Shown piece after piece: positions 50,161 through 60,805 of a stretch of DNA of 64,000 bases. This DNA is from Carallia brachiata (taxonomy: Eukaryota > Streptophyta > Magnoliopsida > Malpighiales > Rhizophoraceae), in NCBI GenBank assembly GCA_021464245.1, contig JADCRB010000030.1, positions 3,612,213 through 3,676,212 on the forward strand, written 5' to 3'. Positions within the stretch are counted from its first letter, which is position 1. Every line of letters begins with the position of its first letter. The notes below the pieces were generated by a model. That model had not been told where the DNA came from. It did not search any database and was given only the letters and a program-made list of their open reading frames with translations. A program made the translations under genes and the position numbers.

Positions 50161-50928
50161 ATGGTTAACAGTAACAATACAGATATGTTGGCAACAAGGG
50201 ACTTGCTCGGAGAATTATCCAGAGTTTCTGGTAACAAAGATTTGCAGGAAATCCCTTCTCTTGTTGAATCAAAGGTTCATTTCTCACTGCTATTATTCTT
50301 CATGCACCCTTTTAACCAATCGAAGATTGAATCCTGTTTGATTGGTTTTTCTTCTACTTCTCCTTTCTGGGGATTGGATGGTTTGCTTGATAAAGTCTGG
50401 TCTTTTGTTGAATTTTGATTCTTTTGTTTTGTTTTTTTTTTTTTTTGTTTAAAGTTGAGCCCACCACTGGCATCCTTGAACAATGACAAGAAGCACTATG
50501 CTCATCATATTGGAAGAGTGAAGGAATCTCATCCAGCACTGAAATTCTTGGAAGAAAGCTGCCTGGAATTGAAGCTTGTGCCCTCAGCTACTCCAGGCCA
50601 CTGTCACAGTGTTTGCACTCTTGACAAGGTCAAGTCCGCCCTGCTGAGGGCAGAGAAAGAAAGTTGCAGAAAGAAGAGATCATCACCATCACATTTTTCA
50701 CCATCATCAAGTGATGAACAAGAAGAACTAGATCCTAGTGTTGACGACGATCAGCAGCAGAAGAAAAAGAAAAAGAAGGAGAGTATGTTTGCTGCTGGAT
50801 GTCCAGTGTGCCTGATGTATGTGATGACTTTTAAAACCAACCCCATATGCCCTCGTTGCAATTCTACCATCCTACCATCTCCTTTGTTTTCCCAGAAGCC
50901 TCGGTTTGATCTCAATGCACCACTTTGA
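50161..50928 (+). CDS. GIR1-like zinc-ribbon protein with EAR motif
   Basis: Two exons (50161-50274 and 50455-50928) encode 195 aa. The C-terminal part has a CXXC...CXXC zinc ribbon (C154, C157, C170, C173) in the context GCPVCLMYVM and CPRCNSTIL, characteristic of the GL2-INTERACTING REPRESSOR (GIR1/GIR2) family. The protein ends DLNAPL, a DLNxxP-like EAR motif, and also has LELKL at 75-79, an LxLxL-type EAR candidate. Such motifs recruit TOPLESS-type corepressors, so it is probably a nuclear transcriptional repressor adaptor. Between them is a charged, low-complexity Ser/Asp/Lys linker. The start is the first in-frame ATG. A second one at 50185 would remove eight residues. An upstream non-coding exon is possible. 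It is longer than Arabidopsis GIR1, and its N-terminal half belongs to a related plant group without known function. Confidence 0.8.
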
Positions 50929-52970
50929 TTTGCTTTATTTCATACATGTCCCTGCCTGCACATTGTGTTGAAATTAATCTACAATTGTTACAGATTAGGA
51001 TTCGATGTTCATGTAGAAGTTGGATAGTTAAATTTATATAATTAAGTTTTTAATAGTGCTATTTTATATATTTTTGCTTGGAAAAGTCTTGTTTTGGGTG
51101 ACTCTGCAAGTTCAATCTTCTTGACATCAGCATGTGGTGATTTGGCACCAACTCTCAATACAAAAATCCATTAGTTTGTATGAGCAAAAGGGCACAGGCT
51201 CTCTCTTTCAACAGAAACAACATGGAAGAGAACTGGCCACCTGCTGAAAATGCAAAAGGGTACTCGTCCCTCGCCTATGTTGTCTCTGCATAAATAAATT
51301 AGATACATATGCAAATGAAGGACCCAGGAATACAATCTTATGTACTTATTTAGATATAATCAGGTTTTATACTATCTACTATCCCGATAACAATTTATAT
51401 AATTTAAAAAGATTTTATATAAATTTATTTTTATATTGTACAAAATATTTTGTCTTTTCCAAATAACTCTACAAAATTTGGATTCAACAAAATTTTCCCA
51501 CAATAAATTGACAGAAAGGTTAACCACTGGATGATGAGATTGAGAAGTAGATGTCACGGGTTCAAACTTCCTACAAGCAATTGCAATTTGCACATGAGCA
51601 AATCATGAATGAATGGAAGAAATGAAATGTATATATCAATAATAAGTTTAATAGACCACTAATCACAAAGATTAGTGATAGAGTGATTTGAAATTTTAAA
51701 TTTAAATTTAAGATAAAATTGGATAAACATAAGGTAATTTTTTGTAGACCCATCAAAAATTTGCTTGACCTTCATTCTATAAGCTAGATAATCTACATCA
51801 AACTATAAGAGAATAAATTCACAACGTCAAACAAATATTTTTGAACCGTTCGTAATGTAATTTAGAGAACTCAAAATAAATTTAACTTTATTAAACATAT
51901 AACGGTATTTAAATCTCAATGTTTTTAGATCACACAATTGGTGGTCAACTTGAAGATAAGATCCCTACTCCTTGACTTCCTTGACAACTTATAATTAATA
52001 AGCTTAATGGGGGCATAAATGTAATGTAAATTGGGAGACTTGTAACGGCTAGTTTGGTCTTAGGCACTGATGGCTTTAACCCAATAACATTTTAGGGTTT
52101 TAAGATCAAAGTTGTCATTTTAGGGTTTTAAGATCAAAGTTGTCAGAATCAAACTGGTTATTAAACTAAAAAACTGAGAGATTCAAGGTTTAATCGGTTC
52201 GACTGGTAAAACTACAGTTAAACCGGTAAAATCGGTATTTAATATTAAATATATAAAAATTAAATTTTTATATAACTTATATAATTATATAAATAATAAT
52301 TATATAGATTGATAATAAATTTAAAATAAAGTGTATTTTAAGAATTATATTAATATTTACATACATTAAGATATTACAATTAGCATATTTAACAAAATAT
52401 AATTTATAAAAATTAATTAAAAAAATAATATTTATAAATAGTAATTAAATATTAATTTTTAAATTTTAAAGATTAAATTAAAATTTTAATCAATTTAGAA
52501 CTAAATTAAAATTTTTAGTTAAAATTAGAGTCTTAATTATAATTTAGATAAAATTTTGGGTCAAATTATAATTTAAAATTTTTTGGTTTAAATTGAACTG
52601 GTTTAACCTGTCCGATTTTTTACCGATTTTTCTGATTTTTGACCGATTTTTCGATCCGATCCAAATTTTATTTTTAGCTAAACAGACTAAATTTAAAACC
52701 GATTCTCAATTTTTCGATCGAACAGTCAGTTGGATTCGATTCTTACTTCACTTAAGACATGTCCTAAGCAGGAAGTAATGTGCCTCCTCTCCTGCACGCT
52801 CCCCAATGTATTGTATTGTACGCACTGATTTAGTAATTCCACACTAGACACACAAAATCCCCACATTGCCATTTTTATTTCAATTTCCATTTCCATCTTA
52901 GCTAGAAAGCACAGAGAGATCTGATGGTGGTGATGGAACAAACTTAAAAGAAAGTATCCAATCGAATCTT
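50929..52970. repeat. Intergenic region with a dispersed AT-rich repeat
   Basis: About 52085-52740 belongs to the repeat family in intron 14 of RHD3-like copies 1 and 2, sharing words such as AACTAAAAAACT and GGTATTTAATATTAAAT. Around 51520-51600 is a B-box-like GGGTTCAAAC within what may be a SINE relic. A 28-bp direct repeat of CATTTTAGGGTTTTAAGATC type occurs around 52090-52145. No gene is seen. Confidence 0.45.
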
Positions 52971-53089
52971 TGACTATTATTTTACTGTCTTTCTTTCTTC
53001 TTCTTCTTCTTCTTCTTCGGGTTTTTTTTTTTTTGTCTTTATTTGATAATTGTTCGGTTCTGAAAGTGAAAGCTCCGGCGATTTTGACG

Positions 53090-56000
53090 ATGAACATCTT
53101 CAGGAAGAAAACCTCTCCCAAAGGTCCATTCTTTACCACTAAACCAACAATACATTCTCACAACACCACACCAGACTTTCTTTCTTACTTTCTTTGTACT
53201 TTTGCTTTTCTTTTCTTTTTTTTTTTTTCATGGAAAATTTTGATTTTTTTGAGTTTTTCTTTTTCTTCTTACTTTGGGGAGTGTTCTGCAGATGCTCTCA
53301 GGAGCAGCAAAAGAGAAATGGCTGTTGCCACCAGAGGTAGCTACTAATTAATGTGTCTTAAATTTTATAACTGCTTTTTTTTTTTTTTCTCTCTTTCTGA
53401 GTTGGGAAATCTTCAAGAATCGTTTTTTGGGTTTTTGTTTCTATTTTTTGGGTTTTGTAGGTATTGAGCGTGAAATTGATTCTCTTCAATTGGAGGTGTG
53501 CGACTCTCACCGTTTCTGACATGGGTTTTTGGGAAAGTTCACTTCTTGTCTATCAATTTTATCATTCGATAATTGCAAATGGGTTAATTTTCAATTTCAG
53601 GAAAAGAGATTGGTGGCGGAGATAAAAAAAACAGCAAAAACAGGGAATGAGGCAAGTTTTTTTTTTTTTTTTTTCAATTTTTAATTGTTTCTGTTGTTAA
53701 CTGGTAATAAATGGAAACATAGGATGGATAGGAGCTGCATTGTCTGTTACTGTTGTTGTTGTTGCTGCTGCTGCATGATTTAGCATTTATATAGAAGAGA
53801 ATTTTGGGTGACTGGGGGGTTCCTATTCTTATTTGTGTTGTTTGAGGTTATTTACTTGGATCAAGTATATTGCTCAGGCTGCTACTAGAATCCTAGCCCG
53901 TCAACTCGTCAGGCTACGGCAACAAATTACGAATTTGCAGGGGAGTCGCGCGCAGATTAGAGGCGTAGCCACTCATACTCAGGTCAATCTCTGTCTTTAA
54001 AAAGTCTAATCAGAATCAGTTGGGGAATCTTTGTCTTGTTCTTAACGCCACTCTTGTGGTTGTTATGGTTGCAGGCACTATATGCCAGTACTTCAATTTC
54101 CACCGGAATGAAAGGAGCAACTAAGGCAATGGTGGCAATGAACAAGGTTTCATTTTAAAGCCTGGTTTCTTTTTATTGCAGTGTTCATATCCTTCATTAT
54201 GCTTCTAGTTCCGGGAGACTAAGAAATTTTATAAAGTGTAGTAAAGAAGTAATCTTCAATGCAAGTTGATGTTCAGTCCTGATGCTGTTTGGTGTGCATG
54301 GATGAGTAGATTAGAGCTTGTTTCATGCACTCTACTTATCCTCTCAAATTTTCATCCTTCATCCAGCATTTTATTGCAAGGACTTCCTTCCTGAAGTGTG
54401 TTTGAGCATTGACCCTGAGCATTAGCTCAAGTGGTCACTGGCCTTGTTGGCCAAGGGCGTGGTTGGGAGTTCGTTTCCCACTACACCCCTCCTCCTTCCC
54501 TCTTGTATGGGTTGAACCCTCCCCTAAGACCAAAAAAAACAAAAGAAATGTTTTTGGCAATGAACAAGGTTTCATTTCAAAGCCTGGTTTCTTTTTGATT
54601 GCAGTGTTCATATCCTTCATTTAGCTGCTAGTTTTGAGAGATTGAGAAGTTTCAGAAAGTGTAGGAAAGACGAATCTTCAATGCAAGTTGATGTTTAGTC
54701 CCGATGCTATTTGGTGTGCATATATGAGTAGATTAGAGCTTGTTACATGCACTCTACTTATCCTCTAAAATTTTACTTTCTTCGTCCTTTTTTTTTTTTT
54801 TTTTGCAAGGACTTCTTATCCTGAAGTGTGTTTGAGCATTATATACTGTTAACTGAAGGAAAATGTTAATGTTCTTTTTCAGCAAATGGCTCCCACGAAG
54901 CAAGCGAAAGTGATTAAAGAATTCCAAAAGCAGTCCGCACAAATGGATATGACGGTGATCTTTCTTTTGTTCCATATTCGTTTCTTTTGTCTAAAAGCTC
55001 CTTTCCAATTCTTCATCCTATAGTTTCCGCTATTCAGAAGACAATGTTGAAGTTTGGAGGCCATGATGCATGTTTAGCTGCCATGGCTTACCAAGTCTTA
55101 CCTAATGCAAGATGGCTATTAGCTGTGATTGTTTGAATGGCTTTTGCTTATCACAAACTTTGTAGCCCAAGTATCTGAATAACAAATCTATTCTGTAATT
55201 TGCTTTATTTTCAGATTGAGATGATGTCAGAAGCCATTGATGAAACTCTTGATAAAGATGAGGCTGAAGAAGAAACAGAGGAGCTCACAAACCAGGTGAA
55301 TATAAACAATATCACCAAAAGTTTCTTTCGAATGTTATTTTACAGTTCCCCGCGCATCTCTAATTTCTTAACCTTTTGTAGGTTCTTGATGAGATTGGTG
55401 TGGACATTGCTTCACAGGTTTGTTTCTTAGAGATTAGCCATCTTGGATTGTAGTGTTCTTTTAGTTTCTACGACATTAGTCAACTTTGTGGTTCTTAACC
55501 CCCACTTTTAACAGTTATCCTCAGCTCCAAAGGGTAGGATTGCATCAAGAAATGCCTCTACTGTTTCAAATGTTGCTACGAGGTACAAATTATTTACTGC
55601 TGTAAAATTCAGCCAATGTTTCATATGCTGAATGAAAATATTCTTTTAAGTGAGATTGCTGCAATACCATTAGAAATTAGTTTTTAATAAAAGTGAAATT
55701 GTTGCATGATAACCAAAATATTTTTGCTGAATTCCTGTCACGTCCACTTTTGAAAGATTACCATAATATCTGAATCCTTGATCCAAATTCTAAAATGCAC
55801 TGAATGGTAAGAAGTATGGGGAGGTTGTTTACTCAAGTCAAACACCTCAATGTCACGATGGAGTAACCTTACCATTGACCAAGGTTGCTTTTTCACATCT
55901 GTTACTTTTTTGAGCCAAGAATAGATGATGTTATGCTTTCTTCACATTTTCACGAGCGTCTCTCTAAATGGAAGGACATGTGATTAGATGGAAGGAAATG

Positions 56001-56725
56001 TGATGTGTGCTTAGTGCATGCTAGAAATGTTGAGGCTTATTATAGAACTTGAAGGGTGTCCATTAAGCATCCATTATCTGCATCAGAATGGCGGTCATAG
56101 TTTGACTATAATATCTTTATTGATAGTGGTATGGTGATCATAGTTGGCTGCAGTGTCTTCATACAACAGTGGACAACTGGGTGAGGATTTGGGTGCCATA
56201 GCTTTGAACCTATGTTGGTGGTACGGTGACAATGTTGGCGCTGATGCTAAAAGAACATGCCTTGGGTTCTATCTTTTTGAGTATTAGCTAAAGAATCAGA
56301 TTCTAGAGTGGACATACTAATCTAACAAGTGGGTGCCCAAAGCATGTGAAAAAAAAAGTTTGTGGGGACTGGTGAAATATTTCCAATGACAGCACTTTTA
56401 TCCACAAATACAATTAATATCCTCAAAAATTTCTTCTTTGTAACTTGACTAAGTGTTGGAATGAGACCCGAAAGCTGAGGATGTGCGTTCACAGTGAACC
56501 TGAAGTTTTATTTATTTCACAATGATCAAGGTTTTCATCAGATTTGTCATAGTATGGGAGACAAAATAGCGGAAAAAGCTTAATGGATTGGATTAAAAGA
56601 TCGTTACTTTATCTTTTTTGCATAATCCTCCTGTAAAAATAATGAATTGTTGTATTTCTTGCAGTCCTGAATCTACTGATGTGGAAGATCTTGAAAAGAG
56701 GTTGGCATCTCTTCGGCGCATTTGA
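53090..56725 (+). CDS. VPS2.3: Vacuolar protein sorting-associated protein 2 homolog (VPS2.3/CHMP2B type, ESCRT-III)
   Basis: ESCRT-III subunit acting at endosomes in membrane scission and multivesicular body formation. Eleven exons join in frame to 219 aa: 53090-53123, 53292-53336, 53461-53495, 53601-53651, 53878-53982, 54075-54146, 54883-54954, 55215-55295, 55382-55417, 55515-55582, 56665-56725. The N-terminus MNIFRKKTSPK, the basic helical core (REMAVATRGIERE, RQLVRLRQQITNLQG) and the acidic middle segment are those of plant VPS2.3. The C-terminal DLEKRLASLRRI is a MIM1 motif for the MIT domain of the VPS4/SKD1 ATPase. Intron 4 has a GC donor (GAG|gcaagt at 53652), required to keep the conserved N-E-A-A reading. 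Intron 6 contains a 0.28 kb duplication that includes the end of exon 6. The 5' leader has a (TTC)n-rich tract at about 52990-53020. No frame defect is seen. Confidence 0.95.
54133..54840 (+). repeat. Tandem duplication in VPS2.3 intron 6 with a SINE at the joint
   Basis: Unit 1 (54133-54410) starts inside exon 6, and unit 2 (54555-54840) repeats it with scattered changes. Both run from TGGCAATGAACAAG|GTTTCATTT to GTGTTTGAGCATT. Unit 2 therefore carries a second copy of the exon 6 donor site. Between the units lies a tRNA-derived SINE-like insert (about 54411-54550). Confidence 0.75.
54411..54550 (+). mobile_element. SINE-like element
   Basis: A-box-like TTAGCTCAAGTGG is followed by B-box-like GGGAGTTCGTTTCCCA about 35 bp later, then a C-rich body and an A-rich tail (AAAAAAAACAAAAG). 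This is the plan of a tRNA-derived plant SINE. GAGCATT occurs on both sides of its 5' end, but no full target duplication is clear. Confidence 0.6.
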
Positions 56726-57184
56726 AGGAGGAGAAGAAGGCATAGTATTATAGTTGTCAGAGCTGCTGTGCTGCCTGAGAGCAAAAGGTGTTGTTCATGT
56801 AAATTATTTACTGGAAAAGAATCAGGCAGGCAGATGCTTTACTAAGAAAAAGATTGTTGATCTATAGATTGTATTTGGAATTTGGTAAGGATGAGGTGGG
56901 CAGCTGACTGTATTTTATGTTCAGTTGATTGCAACTAATGTTTTTTCAGTTCGGTTTTAATTAAGGGCCGGTTGGGCTATGTTGTCAGTTTTTGGCTGTT
57001 ACTTTTTGCTGTCTGTTGTTCTTATTTTGCTGTTTGCTGTCTATAAAACTGAAGAAGAAAAGGAAATGGCCTCATTTAGCATGAATAATTTTTGTCAAAC
57101 CGGAGTGGCCAGCACCGTTTAATTAATTTAAAATGACATAAGTAAGCAATGGCAAACCTTTTTCGTTTTTTTTTTTTTTTTTTG
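56726..57184. other. 3' flank of VPS2.3
   Basis: This stretch presumably holds the VPS2.3 3' UTR and its polyadenylation region. It ends in a long T run (about 57163-57183) at the edge of the foldback element. No gene is seen. Confidence 0.5.
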
Positions 57185-58289
57185 GAATAACGGTTAATTT
57201 GACCTACCACGTTTTATTTTATTTTAAATTTCACCCATAACGTTTTTTTTTGGTTAAATTTGGTCCACAACGTTACGTCCGTAAATCTAATTTGGTCCTT
57301 CCGTCCGTAACGCCGTTAACTTTGCTGACGTGGCATGACGGAGTTTGACATGTTAGCAATTTTTTCTATGTCAGCATGTCACGTCAACATCTGTAGCTGA
57401 TATGGCATAGGTATAAAGACTAATTTGACCCACAATATTTCAGCGTATTTTAAATTTTACACATAACGTTTTTTTATGGTTAAAATTGGCCCATAACGTT
57501 ATATCTTTTAGTCTAATTTGATTTTTTCGTACCTAACGTCGTTAACTTCACTGATGTAGCGTAACAGAATTTGACACGTTATTAATTTTTTTCAAAGAGA
57601 TGGCTCCGTACTGGCAATGCTAATAGTGGTTGGAGGCGGCGACAATAATTTGATAAGGAAATAGTGATAACAACAGAAAAAAAAAATTTAAAAATAAAAA
57701 TAACAATGACTTTTGTTGAATTTTATTAATTTATTTTTTTTTGCTAAAAAAACAAAAGTATTCAAGTGGATATATATTTATGAATTTTAGTTTTTTATTT
57801 TGTTTGAATTTGTAGAGTGTGATTTTCAGTATAAATGTTTGGTTTAGATTTTAAAATTTTACTGCGTGACATATTGATATAGACGAAAATTATTGATGTG
57901 TTATATTCCGTCGCATCATATTTTCTGAGTTAACGACGTTATGTACGAAAAGATCAAATTACACTAAAAGATATAACGTTATGGGCCAATTTTAACCATA
58001 AAAAAACGTTATGGGTGAAATTTAAAATAAACTGAAACATTGTGGGTCAAATTAGCCTTTATACCTATGTCACGTCAGTAACAGATGTTAACGTGGCATG
58101 CTGACGTAGAAAAATTGCTGACGTGCCAAACTCCGTCATGTCACGTCAGCAGAGTTTACGGCGTTATAGAAGGAAAGACCAAATTAGACTAACGGAAGTA
58201 AGGTTATGGACCAAATTTAACCAAAAAAAATATTATGTGTGAAATTTAAAATAAAGTAAAATGTGGTGGATCAAATTGACATTTATTTC
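57185..58289. mobile_element. Foldback (long-TIR) element, 1.1 kb
   Basis: The left arm (about 57185-57590) and right arm (about 57885-58289) are inverted repeats of each other over about 400 bp with modest divergence. Each arm is itself two direct repeats of a unit containing CCCATAACGTTTTTTT and GGTTAAATTTGGTCC-like words, so the unit occurs four times. The core of about 300 bp has no reading frame. Runs of T on both sides may hide a target duplication. Long TIRs suggest a Mutator-like non-autonomous element. Confidence 0.75.
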
Positions 58290-59900
58290 TTTTTTTTTTT
58301 CTCTTGGTTTTCTGTTATGTACGGTGACACAGATGAAACAAAGAATAGAATTTTCTTTGTTTTTTTTTTTTTTTTTTACGTTGAAATGCGTTCAAATTAA
58401 TCATCAAATTAAAATTTGATTTAATTTCCCCTTTGCGGGGTTTTTTTCAGTTATAAACGATGTCGCAAGACTGAAAAAAAGGATATTAAAGTTATTTAAC
58501 CGTTGGAAGTGACAGTTAAACGGTATTTTAGCATGTCTCTTTCAGTATTAACTCAACTTTAAGTACTCATATTAATATTTATATTTATACTTTTTTTTAT
58601 AACATAAATACTTAATATAAATACAGCACATGAGTTCAAAACTCGTTAAAATCATAATTAAGTTTATAAGAAGTTTATTTCAGATTCAATAGTATTACAC
58701 TAATAAATTTTTTTATGGGGAAGATTGAATAAGAATATTAATAACTAAAATGTTGGTCTCGGCTAAAGATTAGATGACCGTTATATTTGTAAGGTAATTT
58801 TTTTATCAAAAAAAAATTGAGTTATTTAAATTCAAAAATAAAATTAAAAATCTTAATAGTGTTTAAATTAAATAGTGGTAAAAGCATATAGTGGAGTTGC
58901 CCCTATTAATTTCATCCCGTTGACCTACATTTTGGCAATTTGGAGAAGAGACAGAACAGGAGGGAAGCATTAATAAACAATATAAATAAACAAAATAAAG
59001 CTTTTGAATTGGGGATCATTAGTGTGTGAGTAATTGATTATGATTTGGTCATGCCTATTTCACAATATTTTCTGTTTAAAAATATCTTCCACATATATAT
59101 ATATATATATATAATTCATTTAAATTAGGAGTGTTCAAATAGTAAGTACTTATTATGAAAAGATAAATAAAGACAATAACAACGAAAAATTAGTATATTT
59201 CAGCCGTAAGTATTAGGATTAAGATACCTGCAAGTACAGTTTTTGGTGCTAAAAAAACGAAAAGTATCATTATAACTTACATCTATTTTTCATTTTGCCC
59301 CACGTATCATTTCCTCTATCAAAAAGCCGTTTACCGTTCTTTGTTTCCATCGGAAGAAATTCATATTTCGTCTTCACCTCTTTGCTGGGTGGCTGGCTCT
59401 CTCTTTTTTCTTTGAACCGAAATCGAATTGTGATCCATTAAAATCGCCAAAACTGAATCTGGGTCTTCTTTTTTTTTTTTATTGCATATATTTATTCCAC
59501 CAATTTCTTTTCTGGGAGGTACGATTTTGGCGTTTTCTTCCCCGTCCTTCGGTTGTTTGCCATCAGATATTTGATTTTTTCCCTTTTTTTTGAGAGATCA
59601 GATATTTGATATTTTGATTATATATATATATATACATACATATATATTTTAAACTTTGTTGCTATGGTGATTTCAGGAGTTTCTGGCGATTATTTCCATT
59701 CCCAGGAGGCAGTATTAAAAGTCTTGTGCTTTTTGGCAATTCAGGTTCATAATTGCACTGGCTTTTGTGTTGTCTTGTAGTTTTTAATTGTTGGCTGCTT
59801 ATTAACTTGATTTGGCATTCTAGGAGTGCCTGCAGATTCCCTTGCTTCTTTTTTTTTTTTTCTTTCTTCTTTTCCTTTTTCTTTAAATTGGGATTAAGGC
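58290..59900. other. AT-rich region and upstream part of the LSD1-type gene
   Basis: No coding sequence is seen. A (TA)n run lies near 59094-59113 and another near 59622-59640. From about 59330 the base composition changes to pyrimidine-rich leader-like sequence, so the first non-coding exon and promoter of the LSD1-type gene probably lie in 59300-59760. Confidence 0.45.
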
Positions 59901-60523
59901 TTTTTATAAATTAGAGTTTCAGGCTTATTGGGTTTTTAGATTAGTTGATGACTATCATAGAAGGATTACTAGAAATGTTTAACCATCTAATGTTTCTGCA
60001 ACAACTATTTAGGGAGATGGCCAATCTGGTACCTGAAGGAACAGCAGGTATTATACAAAAGACAGCAGCTTCTCCCATGGATTGCAATTGTATGAGTCTG
60101 AATATTGAGTTGCAAAAGAATGAATTTTGGCAGCTGAATACAATTATTTGGGCTATAACTAGCTACAGTTTTGACCTCGTAGTTCTTTTGTGGCATCACT
60201 CTTGCTGCCATTTCCTTTGGGCTTATGGCATGTCGGCTTGGTTGTTGCTCCTGTTTGATTTTGTGTAACTTCCTTTGTGACTGCAATAGAGCTCGCCCAA
60301 TTGGTGGATGCACTTGTGCTGAATGCCTTGGTATTTCAATTTGTAAATGTTTATGGGTATCTCATTATGCAGCTTTATGAACATAGCAATGAATGAACAG
60401 TTTCAGCTTTCTATTTGTTCTTTATAGGCTAATTTTATTATGGGCTTGAGAATGGAATTCCGCCTACCCTCCAAACCAAAAGAAGTGCGTTTTTTTAGGA
60501 GATTGATTAAATAGGAATAGGAA

Positions 60524-60645
60524 GAACGAGCCTTAGTATAGCGGTAAGGTTACTCTATTGTGACTTATAAGTCAAAGGTTCAAATTGGTGATCCTTCCCA
60601 AGACCCCAGAATGTGGGATTCTTGTGCATGAGGCCCCTTTTTCTT
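60524..60645 (+). mobile_element. Au-type SINE relic in the first intron of the LSD1-type gene
   Basis: A-box-like TAGTATAGCGGTAAGG is followed by B-box-like AAAGGTTCAAATTGG and then a body with ACCCCAGAATGTGGG, CTTGTGCATGAGGC and CCCTTTTT. This order resembles the widespread Au SINE family of plants (GGACCCCGC...GCGGGA, TTTGTGCACCGGGCTGCCC). It lies in the same orientation as the host gene. Confidence 0.6.
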
Positions 60646-60805
60646 TGGATTATAGAAGTACACCGAGTTAATAATTTGCAGCCACATTTCCGGCATATTT
60701 GCTGAGTGTACATCACATATATAATCATGCTGCTTGGCGGAATTGATATTGGGATTAATTTTTTAAAGAATGATCTTATTTCTTACAAATTTAAACATTG
60801 TAGGC

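Noticed and set aside
52726..53139. 137-codon frame antisense to the VPS2.3 leader
   Set aside because: The Arg/Lys-rich run comes from the reverse of the (TTC)n tract, and the frame overlaps exon 1 of a confident gene.
57185..58289. CRISPR-like spaced repeats
   Set aside because: The four units are two direct pairs in inverted arms of a transposon in a plant genome. There is no regular spacer array.
60005..60313. 102-codon frame on the minus strand
   Set aside because: It is antisense to the leader exon and first intron of the LSD1-type gene, with no domain.
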